Assembly (NCBI GenBank): GCA_021780095.1
Contig: JAJXZK010000349.1
Coordinates: 1 to 12,373 of the forward strand
Length of the DNA: 12,373 bases
Direction: 5' to 3'
DNA from: Acidobacteriota bacterium
GTDB taxonomy: Bacteria; Acidobacteriota; Terriglobia; Terriglobales; Acidobacteriaceae
Shown: one piece after another, positions 7,122 through 12,373 of the stretch
Layout: each line of letters opens with the position of its first letter
Position numbering within the stretch: the stretch's first letter is position 1
Notes under the pieces: generated by a model
Databases searched by the model: none
What the model saw: the letters and a program-made list of their open reading frames with translations, nothing else
What the model was told of the DNA's origin: nothing
Made by a program: the position numbers and the translations under genes

Positions 7122-7821
7122 TCTTGAACACGGACGCCGAAATCTTCTTGTTGTACTCAATGTTTTTGTAATACGCCGTCCGCGTATCGCCGGAAGGCTC
7201 ATACAGAATCTGCTTCAGCGAAACCGCGCGCGTCGGATCCACCCAGATCGTTACATGCGAAAAATTCGCGCGCACGCTGGCCTCTTTGCTCACCAGGTCC
7301 AGCTTCGCCGTCTGCACTCCGTCGATCGTTTTCATGCCTTGATACGTGATGTCCCAATTTTTCTTCAAATCGCTGCCGCTGCCGCCAAATCCCAACGTCA
7401 GGTAGCTCTCATACTGCCCTTGCTTCTCGCCTGCGTGAAACACCGTCATCTGGTTGATCTGCGGCTGAAAAAATTGCAGTACTCCACCGCTGTACACGAC
7501 GGTTTTCTTGGACGGCTGCCCGTCTGCCGTCTCAATGTCGATCGCCACTCGCGTCGCCGAACCCGAACCCTCGAAGTAAATCACTCCCGCCTGCGTATCC
7601 GTACTGCTCACCACCCGCTCAAACTGGTCCCACTGAAAATCCGCTTTTGCGGATTGAAACTTCGCCGCCGCGCTGTCCAACTGCGCCAGCACATGGTTCA
7701 AATCTCCGCCGGCCGGCGCCTGCCCCCATCCCATGCCGGCGCAAAGCAACACCACCGCTGCCACAGCCAGCATTTTTATCGCTCCACTTCTATACCCTGC
7801 AACAGACTTCTTTCCCCTCAT
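7084..7821 (-). CDS. LolA-like periplasmic lipoprotein carrier family protein
   Basis: 245 residues. A signal peptide (basic MRGKKSVAGYRSGAIK, then LAVAAVVLLCAGMGWG, cut before QA at about 34) sends it to the periplasm. The mature part follows the LolA/LolA-like beta half-barrel: an opening helix (LNHVLAQLDSAAAKFQSAKADF), then strands including AGVIYFEGSGSATRVAI, a 'YSGGVLQFFQPQINQMTVF' stretch in the place where LolA proteins read 'dg..ly.y.p..kqv', and WVDPTRAVSLKQILYEPSG near the end. Classical LolA ferries lipoproteins from LolCDE to LolB. This protein is longer than E. coli LolA and no lol gene is adjacent, so it may be a paralogue with another lipid cargo. An AGGAAGGAA ribosome-binding site (7825-7833) supports the start. 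The upstream 121-residue membrane protein, 121 bases away on the same strand, may be a partner. Confidence 0.8.
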   Translation of the reverse strand: MRGKKSVAGYRSGAIKMLAVAAVVLLCAGMGWGQAPAGGDLNHVLAQLDSAAAKFQSAKADFQWDQFERVVSSTDTQAGVIYFEGSGSATRVAIDIETADGQPSKKTVVYSGGVLQFFQPQINQMTVFHAGEKQGQYESYLTLGFGGSGSDLKKNWDITYQGMKTIDGVQTAKLDLVSKEASVRANFSHVTIWVDPTRAVSLKQILYEPSGDTRTAYYKNIEYNKKISASVFKIKTDSKTQVVQK

Positions 7822-7824
7822 AGC

Positions 7825-7833
7825 TTCCTTCCT
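7825..7833 (-). promoter_or_regulatory. strong ribosome-binding site of the LolA-like gene
   Basis: AGGAAGGAA on the minus strand, 3 bases before the ATG at 7821, with an AGGA core at a good distance. It fixes the start. Confidence 0.6.
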
Positions 7834-7942
7834 GAAATCGCACCGGCTAGTGCATTAGATGCGTCTGCCGGCGCGACTGAAAACCGCGCTGCAAACGGGT
7901 CTCACCTTGTTACGCCGCCTTTTTCGCTTAGCGGAATCGCTT

Positions 7943-8308
7943 CTATCGGTGTGCCCACACCCGGTACGCGATCGTCTTGCCATCCGCGCCCCGCACCGCT
8001 TCGTAGCGGTCAATGGTCACGGTACCGGAAATCGGTGTGATCGCCGCTCTAATCTCATTTTCCAAATCTCCGGCATATTTGAACGAAGACAGCGTCGCCA
8101 CATCGATCTGATACGTCAACCCATTCTGCCCGTCCGTTTTCACCAGCACCTGGCTCGGCGGCAGAGTCCTCTCCACCGGTCGATCGTGAAAGTCGATAAA
8201 GTGCGGCGACACAAAGATGAACAGAAGAATCAGCGTCACCATCACGTCGTAATGTGCGCTGCCCCGCTGATACGTCCAGAAAATGTAACTGCGAAGAATC
8301 CGCTTCAT
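7943..8308 (-). CDS. small single-pass membrane protein of unknown function
   Basis: 121 residues, not assigned to a named family. The N-terminus (MKRILRSYIFWTYQRGSAHYD) is basic and aromatic, followed by one hydrophobic helix at about 21-36 (DVMVTLILLFIFVSPHF). The remaining 85 residues, probably periplasmic, have a mixed alpha/beta look: FHDRPVERTLPPSQVLVK, then YQIDVATL, and TVTIDRYEAVRGADGKTIAYRVWAH at the end. No catalytic motif was found. Translation should be efficient: GAGGAA sits 6 bases before the ATG (8315-8320). The gene lies between serS and the LolA-like gene on the same strand. That placement and the topology fit an inner-membrane helper of the LolA-like carrier, but this is only a guess from neighbourhood. 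Confidence 0.8.
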   Translation of the reverse strand: MKRILRSYIFWTYQRGSAHYDVMVTLILLFIFVSPHFIDFHDRPVERTLPPSQVLVKTDGQNGLTYQIDVATLSSFKYAGDLENEIRAAITPISGTVTIDRYEAVRGADGKTIAYRVWAHR

Positions 8309-8314
8309 GTCTTC

Positions 8315-8320
8315 TTCCTC
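8315..8320 (-). promoter_or_regulatory. ribosome-binding site of the small membrane protein gene
   Basis: GAGGAA on the minus strand, 6 bases before the ATG at 8308. It supports this start and the reality of the unrecognised gene. Confidence 0.55.
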
Positions 8321-8344
8321 AATCGCGCAATCTCAATATGGCCT

Positions 8345-8384
8345 GGGTACCCCATTCAAGCCGTCCTCTGGCTTGAGTGGGATA
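8345..8384 (+). repeat. palindromic repeat copy 1 (REP/MITE-like), downstream of serS
   Basis: GGGTACCCCA opens the element. Arms are 8351-8362 (CCCATTCAAGCC) and 8370-8381 (GGCTTGAGTGGG), with a 7-base loop GTCCTCT: twelve pairs, one of them T-G at the fifth position. GTGGGATAG closes it. The outer sequence matches copies 2 and 3 while the inner stem differs. It lies 31-61 bases beyond the serS stop. It could end or protect the serS transcript, though no T-run follows on either side. Confidence 0.8.
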
Positions 8385-8411
8385 GCATGACGCTCGCACC
8401 GCAGTACGCCT

Positions 8412-9701
8412 TCAACTCAATCTAGCTTCAATCACCTTCAACCCGCCCATGTACGGCTGCAGCGCAGTAGGAATCGCAACCGTCCCATCCGCCTGCTGAT
8501 AATTCTCGACGATGGCCAGCCACGTCCGTCCCACCGCCAGCCCGCTGCCATTCAGCGTATGCACGAACTCCATCTTCTTCTGCCCTTGCGGTCGATAGCG
8601 AATGTTCGCGCGCCGTGCCTGGAACGCCTCAAAGTTGGAGCACGAAGAAATCTCGCGATACAAATTCTGTCCCGGCAGCCACACTTCCAGGTCGTACGTC
8701 TTCGCTGCAGAAAACCCCAGGTCCCCCGCGCATAAATTCATCACGCGATAAGGCAGCTCCAGCGCCTGCAGCACCGCCTCCGCATGTTGCGTCAGCTTCT
8801 CATGCTCCGCAGACGACTGCTCCGGTGTCACAAACTTCACCAGCTCCACCTTCTGGAATTGGTGTTGCCGCACCAACCCGCGCACATCTTTTCCATACGC
8901 CCCCGCTTCCGCGCGAAAACAGGGAGTGTATGCCGTCACGGAAATCGGCAGCTGCTTCTCCTCCAGAATGTCGTCGCGATACAGATTCGTCAGCGGCACC
9001 TCCGCTGTCGGGATCATCCAGTGATCGCTGCCCTCGCAGTGAAACAGATCCTCTTGAAACTTCGGCAGCTGCCCCGTCCCAAACAGCGACGCCTCATTCA
9101 CCATGTAGGGCGGCAGCACCTCGCGATACCCATGCGTCCCGGTATGCAGATCGAGCATGAAATTCGCCAGCGCCCGCTCCAGCCGCGCCCCGGCGTCCCA
9201 ATACACCGCGAATCGAGCTCCGGAAATCTTCGCCGCCTGCTCAAAATTCAAAATGCCCAGTTGCTCGCCAAGCTCCCAATGCGGCTTCGCCGTAAAATCG
9301 AACGCCCGCGGCGTGCCCCATCGACGAACTTCAACATTGTCCTCCGCCGAGGTTCCCTGCGGCACACTCTGAGCCGGTAGATTAGGAATCTGCCGCAGCA
9401 CAGCCTGCATCTGCTGCTCCGCCGCGCCCGCGTCCGCGGTGCAGCGCTCAATCTCCTCTTTCATGGATCGCGTCCGATCCATCAACTCCGCGGCGTCCTC
9501 GCCCTTCTGCTTCCGCTTCGCGACCTCACCAGAAATCTGATTCCGCTCTGCCTTCAAACTTTCCGACTGCGTAATCGCCGCTCGCCGCGTCCGATCAAGC
9601 TCTTCAAAGCCGTCGAGCACGGCGGCAACATCCGCCCCACGCCGCCCAAGCCTCTCCTTCACCTCGGCCAAATTCGCCCGCACAAATCCCAAATCAAGCA
9701 T
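8412..9701 (-). CDS. serS: seryl-tRNA synthetase
   Basis: 429 residues from the ATG at 9701 ([11 protein letters not shown], the usual SerRS beginning); an in-frame ATG two codons upstream (9707) would add Met-Leu. The enzyme charges tRNA-Ser (and tRNA-Sec where present) with serine in the cytoplasm. Residues about 1-105 form the antiparallel coiled-coil arm that grips the tRNA long variable arm ([40 protein letters not shown]). The class II core follows: the serine-binding TAE loop ([10 protein letters not shown]), motif 2 ([20 protein letters not shown]) and motif 3 ([19 protein letters not shown]). Length and motifs are normal. No Shine-Dalgarno is visible; a -10-like TAAAAT at 9715-9710 places a possible start point almost at the ATG. 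Palindromic repeats flank it on both sides. Confidence 0.98.
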   Translation of the reverse strand: MLDLGFVRANLAEVKERLGRRGADVAAVLDGFEELDRTRRAAITQSESLKAERNQISGEVAKRKQKGEDAAELMDRTRSMKEEIERCTADAGAAEQQMQAVLRQIPNLPAQSVPQGTSAEDNVEVRRWGTPRAFDFTAKPHWELGEQLGILNFEQAAKISGARFAVYWDAGARLERALANFMLDLHTGTHGYREVLPPYMVNEASLFGTGQLPKFQEDLFHCEGSDHWMIPTAEVPLTNLYRDDILEEKQLPISVTAYTPCFRAEAGAYGKDVRGLVRQHQFQKVELVKFVTPEQSSAEHEKLTQHAEAVLQALELPYRVMNLCAGDLGFSAAKTYDLEVWLPGQNLYREISSCSNFEAFQARRANIRYRPQGQKKMEFVHTLNGSGLAVGRTWLAIVENYQQADGTVAIPTALQPYMGGLKVIEARLS

Positions 9702-9753
9702 AAGCATTCATTTTACAGGGATGCCAATGTGATCAAAGTCGCCCGCAAAACTT

Positions 9754-9787
9754 GGGTGCCCCACATCTCGATTTTGAGATGTGGGAT
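9754..9787 (+). repeat. palindromic repeat copy 2 (REP/MITE-like), upstream of serS
   Basis: GGGTGCCCCA opens it. Arms 9760-9769 (CCCACATCTC) and 9776-9785 (GAGATGTGGG) pair perfectly over ten bases around the loop GATTTT; GTGGGATTG closes it. It shares the preceding run of A bases with copy 3 (GCAAAACTTGGGTG against CGAAAATCCGGGTG). Only the inner stem and loop differ from the other copies. Confidence 0.85.
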
Positions 9788-9812
9788 TGGAGGCGTCGCA
9801 CCACGAAAATCC

Positions 9813-9852
9813 GGGTGCCCCATCCTTCGCGCTCTCTGCGAAGGGTGGGATA
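9813..9852 (+). repeat. palindromic repeat copy 3 (REP/MITE-like), next to the amidohydrolase stop
   Basis: GGGTGCCCCA opens it. Arms 9819-9830 (CCCATCCTTCGC) and 9838-9849 (GCGAAGGGTGGG) give twelve pairs with one T-G pair at the fifth position, as in copy 1. The loop is GCTCTCT, close to the GTCCTCT of copy 1. GTGGGATAG closes it. Its edge is about 10 bases beyond the stop of the amidohydrolase, so it may act as that transcript's 3' structure. Confidence 0.85.
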
Positions 9853-9858
9853 GAGAAC

Positions 9859-11082
9859 TCAACTCTCCAGCCCCAGCTCCCGCTTCGCATTCCCGTTATA
9901 AACCTTCTGCAAAATCGAATCCGGCAGGTTCAATCCAGAAATCTCCCACCTCCCCTGCGGCGGCTTCGGCGCGGGAGCATAGTCAAAATACTCATCGTCC
10001 GTCTCGAAAAATCTGTAATAGATCTCATACAGCCGATCCCCGAAAGTCTGCTGCGGCACATCCGTCGCATGTGGGCTCGCATCCGTTCCAAACAAAATTC
10101 TGTCCTGATACTTATCGAAGAATTTTTGCGACGCGCGCGGCTGCCGTCCCAGTTCCCCAATCCGCGCCGCCGTGTCCACCGTCATATGCGGAAAGCGATC
10201 CAGATTCTCCGAAACATTCTGCAGATTCTCCGCATAATTCCCCGTATGCAACACGATGAAGTGCGTATTCGGATGACGCGCCATCATCCGGTTCCGCGCC
10301 GCAATCAATTCATCGAACTGCGGAAAATCGCGTCCATAAAACGACCAGTCAGGATGATTGTGCAGCTCCTCATAACGCTCGTTGAATCGATCCGTCGGCG
10401 TAAAAAATGCCACCGGGTCGGCAATATGGATCGCCACAGGCATCCTCAACTGCCCGCACGTGTCCCACATCGGATCGAAACGCCTGTCGTCAATCTTCAC
10501 CAGCGTGCCGCTCGTTATATCCGACCGCAGATACAGCCCCAGCGTCTTTAATATCTTCAATCCCCGCGCGCCATCACGGTGCGCCTGCTCAATCGCCTCT
10601 GCCTGCAGCTGCGAATACTTCGGCTCCAGGAACTTCTCATAGATCGGCTCGGTGAACGTGTAAAAACGATCGCGATGCGCGTCGTCATACTGCGCAACCG
10701 TCTCCTTCAGCCCGCTGCCGTATCCGCCCGTCAGGTTCACCATCGAGCGAATATTCTTCCGATCCATCACCGTCAGCAGTTCCTGCGGCGTGGCCGCGTA
10801 GGCACGCGCGGCGCTCAACCCCACGCCGTTCTTGGCGACCTTCGCATCGGTGATATGCGTATGAATGTCGATCACTGGATATTTCGCCCGAGCCACGTGC
10901 GTCTCCGGCACCCGCAGCATGCTGCGCGGCTCGTAATCTGCCAGGCTCAGGGGCGCTTCCTGCGAATCGGCTGCTGCGCCCGCAGCCTTCCCTTCTCCTC
11001 GGGGCGCCACCATCCCGGCCGCACTCGCAGCCTTCGCCACTAATCCCATCCCCGTCCAGCGAAACAAATCCCGACGATGCAT
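9859..11082 (-). CDS. amidohydrolase family protein (amidohydrolase_2, ACMSD-like) with Tat-type signal
   Basis: 407 residues. The N-terminus MHRRDLFRWTGMGLVAKAASA has twin arginines with Phe and a weak hydrophobic stretch, fitting Tat export of a folded metalloprotein to the periplasm. The mature domain is a TIM-barrel metal-dependent hydrolase: DIHTHI (His74, His76), GLKILKTLGL (a strand-end lysine region), AIHIADP (His219), IVLHTGNYAEN (His279) and LFGTDASPH (Asp334). These are the metal and catalytic positions of the amidohydrolase_2 group, which includes decarboxylases and lactone hydrolases. The substrate cannot be assigned. AGGAGA (11091-11096) lies 8 bases before the ATG. The gene is separated by 130 bases from the upstream unknown gene and ends next to palindromic repeat copy 3. 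Confidence 0.9.
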   Translation of the reverse strand: MHRRDLFRWTGMGLVAKAASAAGMVAPRGEGKAAGAAADSQEAPLSLADYEPRSMLRVPETHVARAKYPVIDIHTHITDAKVAKNGVGLSAARAYAATPQELLTVMDRKNIRSMVNLTGGYGSGLKETVAQYDDAHRDRFYTFTEPIYEKFLEPKYSQLQAEAIEQAHRDGARGLKILKTLGLYLRSDITSGTLVKIDDRRFDPMWDTCGQLRMPVAIHIADPVAFFTPTDRFNERYEELHNHPDWSFYGRDFPQFDELIAARNRMMARHPNTHFIVLHTGNYAENLQNVSENLDRFPHMTVDTAARIGELGRQPRASQKFFDKYQDRILFGTDASPHATDVPQQTFGDRLYEIYYRFFETDDEYFDYAPAPKPPQGRWEISGLNLPDSILQKVYNGNAKRELGLES

Positions 11083-11090
11083 GTTGGCTT

Positions 11091-11096
11091 TCTCCT
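11091..11096 (-). promoter_or_regulatory. ribosome-binding site of the amidohydrolase gene
   Basis: AGGAGA on the minus strand, 8 bases before the ATG at 11082. It supports the start that yields the twin-arginine signal. Confidence 0.6.
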
Positions 11097-11212
11097 GCTC
11101 CTCATACTCATGTACCGCACGCCCGATTGCAAGAGACGCAGCTCTTCCCGCCCCGCCCGCGGTTCCAATTTTGATTTCCGGAAATTATTCCCCGCCTGCC
11201 CGCCACAGCCTG

Positions 11213-11806
11213 CTATTGCGGCATCGACTTGAAGTGGACTTGGCGCTTTTCGATCATTTCATCCGCAGATTTGTCGCGCCCGCTCTGGGGATGATGCGTC
11301 GCCAGAACTCCGCGCAGCACATAATAGCCTTCGTCCGCGCGCGTCTTTCCATCGCCGCGAACAATGGTCCCGCGGAACGAGTACCAGACGCCATGCACCA
11401 CGCGGGTCTGAAAGCTGATCTCTCCTCCGTCGATTGCGGATTGGTCAAAGAAAAATGTCAGTGGAGTATTGCTGTCGGTTTCCGCATCGCCCAGCTGCGT
11501 AATGTAGCCGGTCAGTTTGTTGCGGTCCAGGTCAAGCTCAATCGAGTCATCGCTGTGATCGAACTGGTACGATCCCCACACATCCTCGGGCAAACTCGAC
11601 GGCTCCTGCGCAGAGTCGATCGCATGATCCGCATCCGCTTCGGACTGGTCCTGCTTCATCTCAGAGCGTTGATGCAAGCTCGGTTCCGACCCCTGCTGTG
11701 CCCAACCACACGCGAATCCTGCGCAAACACAGACGCAGACCATCGCTCTTCTCAGCCATGCACGGATGCGTCGCCCTAACCATCTCTTCGACCGGAAGCG
11801 TCGCAT
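11213..11806 (-). CDS. secreted protein of unknown function
   Basis: 197 residues from the ATG at 11806, chosen because AGAGGGAG lies 7 bases upstream; a TTG 13 codons earlier (11845) lacks such support. The N-terminus is very basic (MRRFRSKRWLGRRIRAWLRR) and leads into a short hydrophobic stretch, AMVCVCVCAGFACGWA, with alternating Val and Cys, then QQGS: an export signal with a long n-region. Residues about 40-72 are polar and probably disordered. Residues about 75-172 form a compact, strand-rich domain: VWGSYQFDHSDDSIELDLD, KLTGYITQLGDAETDSNT, LTFFFDQSAIDGGEISFQT, VVHGVWYSFRGTIVRGDGK, and GYYVLRGVLATH. The pattern suggests a small beta-sandwich or lipocalin-like fold, but no family is recognised and no catalytic motif is visible. 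Not clearly in an operon with mutY (150 bases away). Confidence 0.8.
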   Translation of the reverse strand: MRRFRSKRWLGRRIRAWLRRAMVCVCVCAGFACGWAQQGSEPSLHQRSEMKQDQSEADADHAIDSAQEPSSLPEDVWGSYQFDHSDDSIELDLDRNKLTGYITQLGDAETDSNTPLTFFFDQSAIDGGEISFQTRVVHGVWYSFRGTIVRGDGKTRADEGYYVLRGVLATHHPQSGRDKSADEMIEKRQVHFKSMPQ

Positions 11807-11813
11807 TGCGCGT

Positions 11814-11821
11814 CTCCCTCT
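11814..11821 (-). promoter_or_regulatory. ribosome-binding site deciding the start of the secreted unknown protein
   Basis: AGAGGGAG on the minus strand, 7 bases before the ATG at 11806. This argues for the ATG over the upstream TTG at 11845, which would place this site inside the coding region. Confidence 0.55.
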
Positions 11822-11956
11822 CGGCCGTGCAGCGTTCCGCAACAACGGCGCGCGGAACTGGAGTCTCGGCCTATCCTACGCTGCAAACCGATTGCAGGCC
11901 CGCATGACCCTGGCGAACCTGTCGCACTATGATCGCATGGCCGCCGATTCAAGCTT

Positions 11957-12373
11957 CTACAAAAAATCGCCCTCGCGCACCGGCAGCGCTTTCCCGCTGC
12001 GCACTTCCCTCGGCTTCGCCATCACATCCAGGCGCATCAGAATCTTCCTCGCCAATCCCGTTAAAGGAATCTCCCCCAGCTTGCTCTCCACGACCCAGTC
12101 ATGCCGCTCCAGTTTGTGTTTCTTTCCCGCCCCCAGCAGGTTCTCCGCCGGCACAGCAAACACTTCCACATAAAAATTTGTGTTCGTAATTGCATGGCGA
12201 ATTCGCAACACCGGCTCTCTCTTTCCCGCTTCCGCCAGCGCCGGCAGCTCCCACATTCCCGGCATCTGCGAAGCGTTATCGGGTCGCTGCACCAGCAGCA
12301 CTTCTGTGCGCTTGCTCTCGCCCTCCATCGGCCGCGTCACCAGCGCGTGGTGGGTGATGCGGCTCACGATCTG
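11957..12373 (-). CDS. mutY: A/G-specific adenine glycosylase, C-terminal NUDIX-like domain, partial (5' end outside window)
   Basis: 139 codons are visible and the frame is open to the right edge, so the catalytic helix-hairpin-helix and iron-sulphur part lies outside. What remains matches the MutY C-terminal domain that recognises 8-oxoguanine: HHALVTRP, then EVLLVQRPDNASQMPGMWEL (as in 'vLLvrRp..gll.GlWefP'), LRIRHAITNTNFYVEVFAV (the 'vrHtfTHf.l.l.v' strand pair) and IPLTGLARKIL, a common MutY ending (cf. 'lPl..parkil'). The NUDIX catalytic REx2EE box is absent, as expected for MutY. MutY removes adenine mispaired with 8-oxoG. A free-standing NUDIX protein is less likely because the frame runs on upstream without a stop and the catalytic box is missing. 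Identity rests on the C-terminal domain only. Confidence 0.82.
   Translation of the reverse strand, partial: QIVSRITHHALVTRPMEGESKRTEVLLVQRPDNASQMPGMWELPALAEAGKREPVLRIRHAITNTNFYVEVFAVPAENLLGAGKKHKLERHDWVVESKLGEIPLTGLARKILMRLDVMAKPREVRSGKALPVREGDFL

Larger units (their letters stand above)
9702..9858. other. intergenic region upstream of serS carrying two palindromic repeats
   Basis: Between the amidohydrolase stop and the serS start. It holds two repeat copies (listed separately) in the same orientation, 59 bases apart, and near serS a -10-like TAAAAT (minus strand, 9715-9710) with a poor TTGATC (9736-9731) at a short 15-base spacing. No serS leader of the T-box kind is seen. Short frames across this region only translate the repeats. 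Confidence 0.6.

Noticed and set aside
6291..7202. Minus-strand open frame of 303 codons opposite the GT-C transferase
   Set aside because: Its Gly/Arg-rich sequence has no domain pattern, and the opposite frame has convincing membrane helices and PMT_2 motifs.
7072..8040. Plus-strand open frame of 322 codons
   Set aside because: It lies antisense to two better genes with ribosome-binding sites, and the product is Arg/His/Leu-rich without motifs.
8345..8384. Classical intrinsic terminator after serS
   Set aside because: The stem is good, but no T-run follows it in either direction; it fits the repeat family better.
9702..9858. T-box or other tRNA-sensing leader for serS
   Set aside because: No T-box core sequence or specifier stem could be found. 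The hairpins here match a repeat that is also found downstream of serS and next to another gene's stop.
9708..9890. Small minus-strand frame upstream of serS
   Set aside because: It only translates the two palindromic repeats; such repeats often create spurious small proteins.
11881..11897. Hairpin CTGCAA-ACCGA-TTGCAG between mutY and the secreted unknown gene
   Set aside because: Only six pairs and no T-run; short palindromes like this are expected by chance, so it was not listed as a terminator.
1..12373. CRISPR arrays, tRNA or rRNA genes, transposases, phage genes
   Set aside because: None seen: no regularly spaced direct repeats, no cloverleaf with a TTCGA-type arm that held up, and no recombinase motifs on either strand.

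Overview
The window looks like a piece of a chromosome from an acidobacterium (Terriglobia type). This is inferred from the moderately high GC content, the diderm gene content (a LolA-like carrier, a probable outer-membrane barrel protein), a single-chain GH18/NodB/GT2 protein, and small secreted proteins of a style I associate with that phylum. No rRNA, tRNA, phage, transposase or CRISPR signal was seen. Ten protein genes are supported, two of them cut by the window edges; all but one are on the minus strand.

Left part (1-1803, minus strand, read right to left): a tight three-gene operon. It holds a small PA2779-type protein with a C-terminal membrane anchor, a secreted PA2778-type C39 cysteine peptidase, and a secreted TPR protein that continues past position 1. 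The TPR protein's later part reads like a POTRA-type module followed by outer-membrane beta strands. Gaps are 2 bases and then an overlap, so the three are probably made together. This is the best candidate for a poorly described system: a small anchored protein, a peptidase and an outer-membrane partner.

Middle part (2129-7121): a 1168-residue protein joins a GH18-like hydrolase, a NodB (CE4) polysaccharide deacetylase and a processive GT2 glycosyltransferase with membrane segments. It probably makes, trims and deacetylates an amino-sugar polymer at the inner membrane, as the separate Pga/Ica proteins do for PNAG. Divergent from it, 94 bases away, is a GT-C (GT39/ArnT-like) membrane glycosyltransferase, the only plus-strand gene. 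Its 3' end overlaps that of a convergent LolA-like gene by 38 bases.

Right part (7084-12373, minus strand): mutY (C-terminal end only), a secreted unknown protein, a Tat-type amidohydrolase, serS, a small single-pass membrane protein, and the LolA-like gene. serS is bracketed by three copies of a palindromic repeat. Their outer sequence (GGGTGCCCCA ... GTGGGAT) is conserved, while the inner stems differ in sequence yet still pair within each copy. This is a clear covariation signal for a dispersed REP/MITE-like element.
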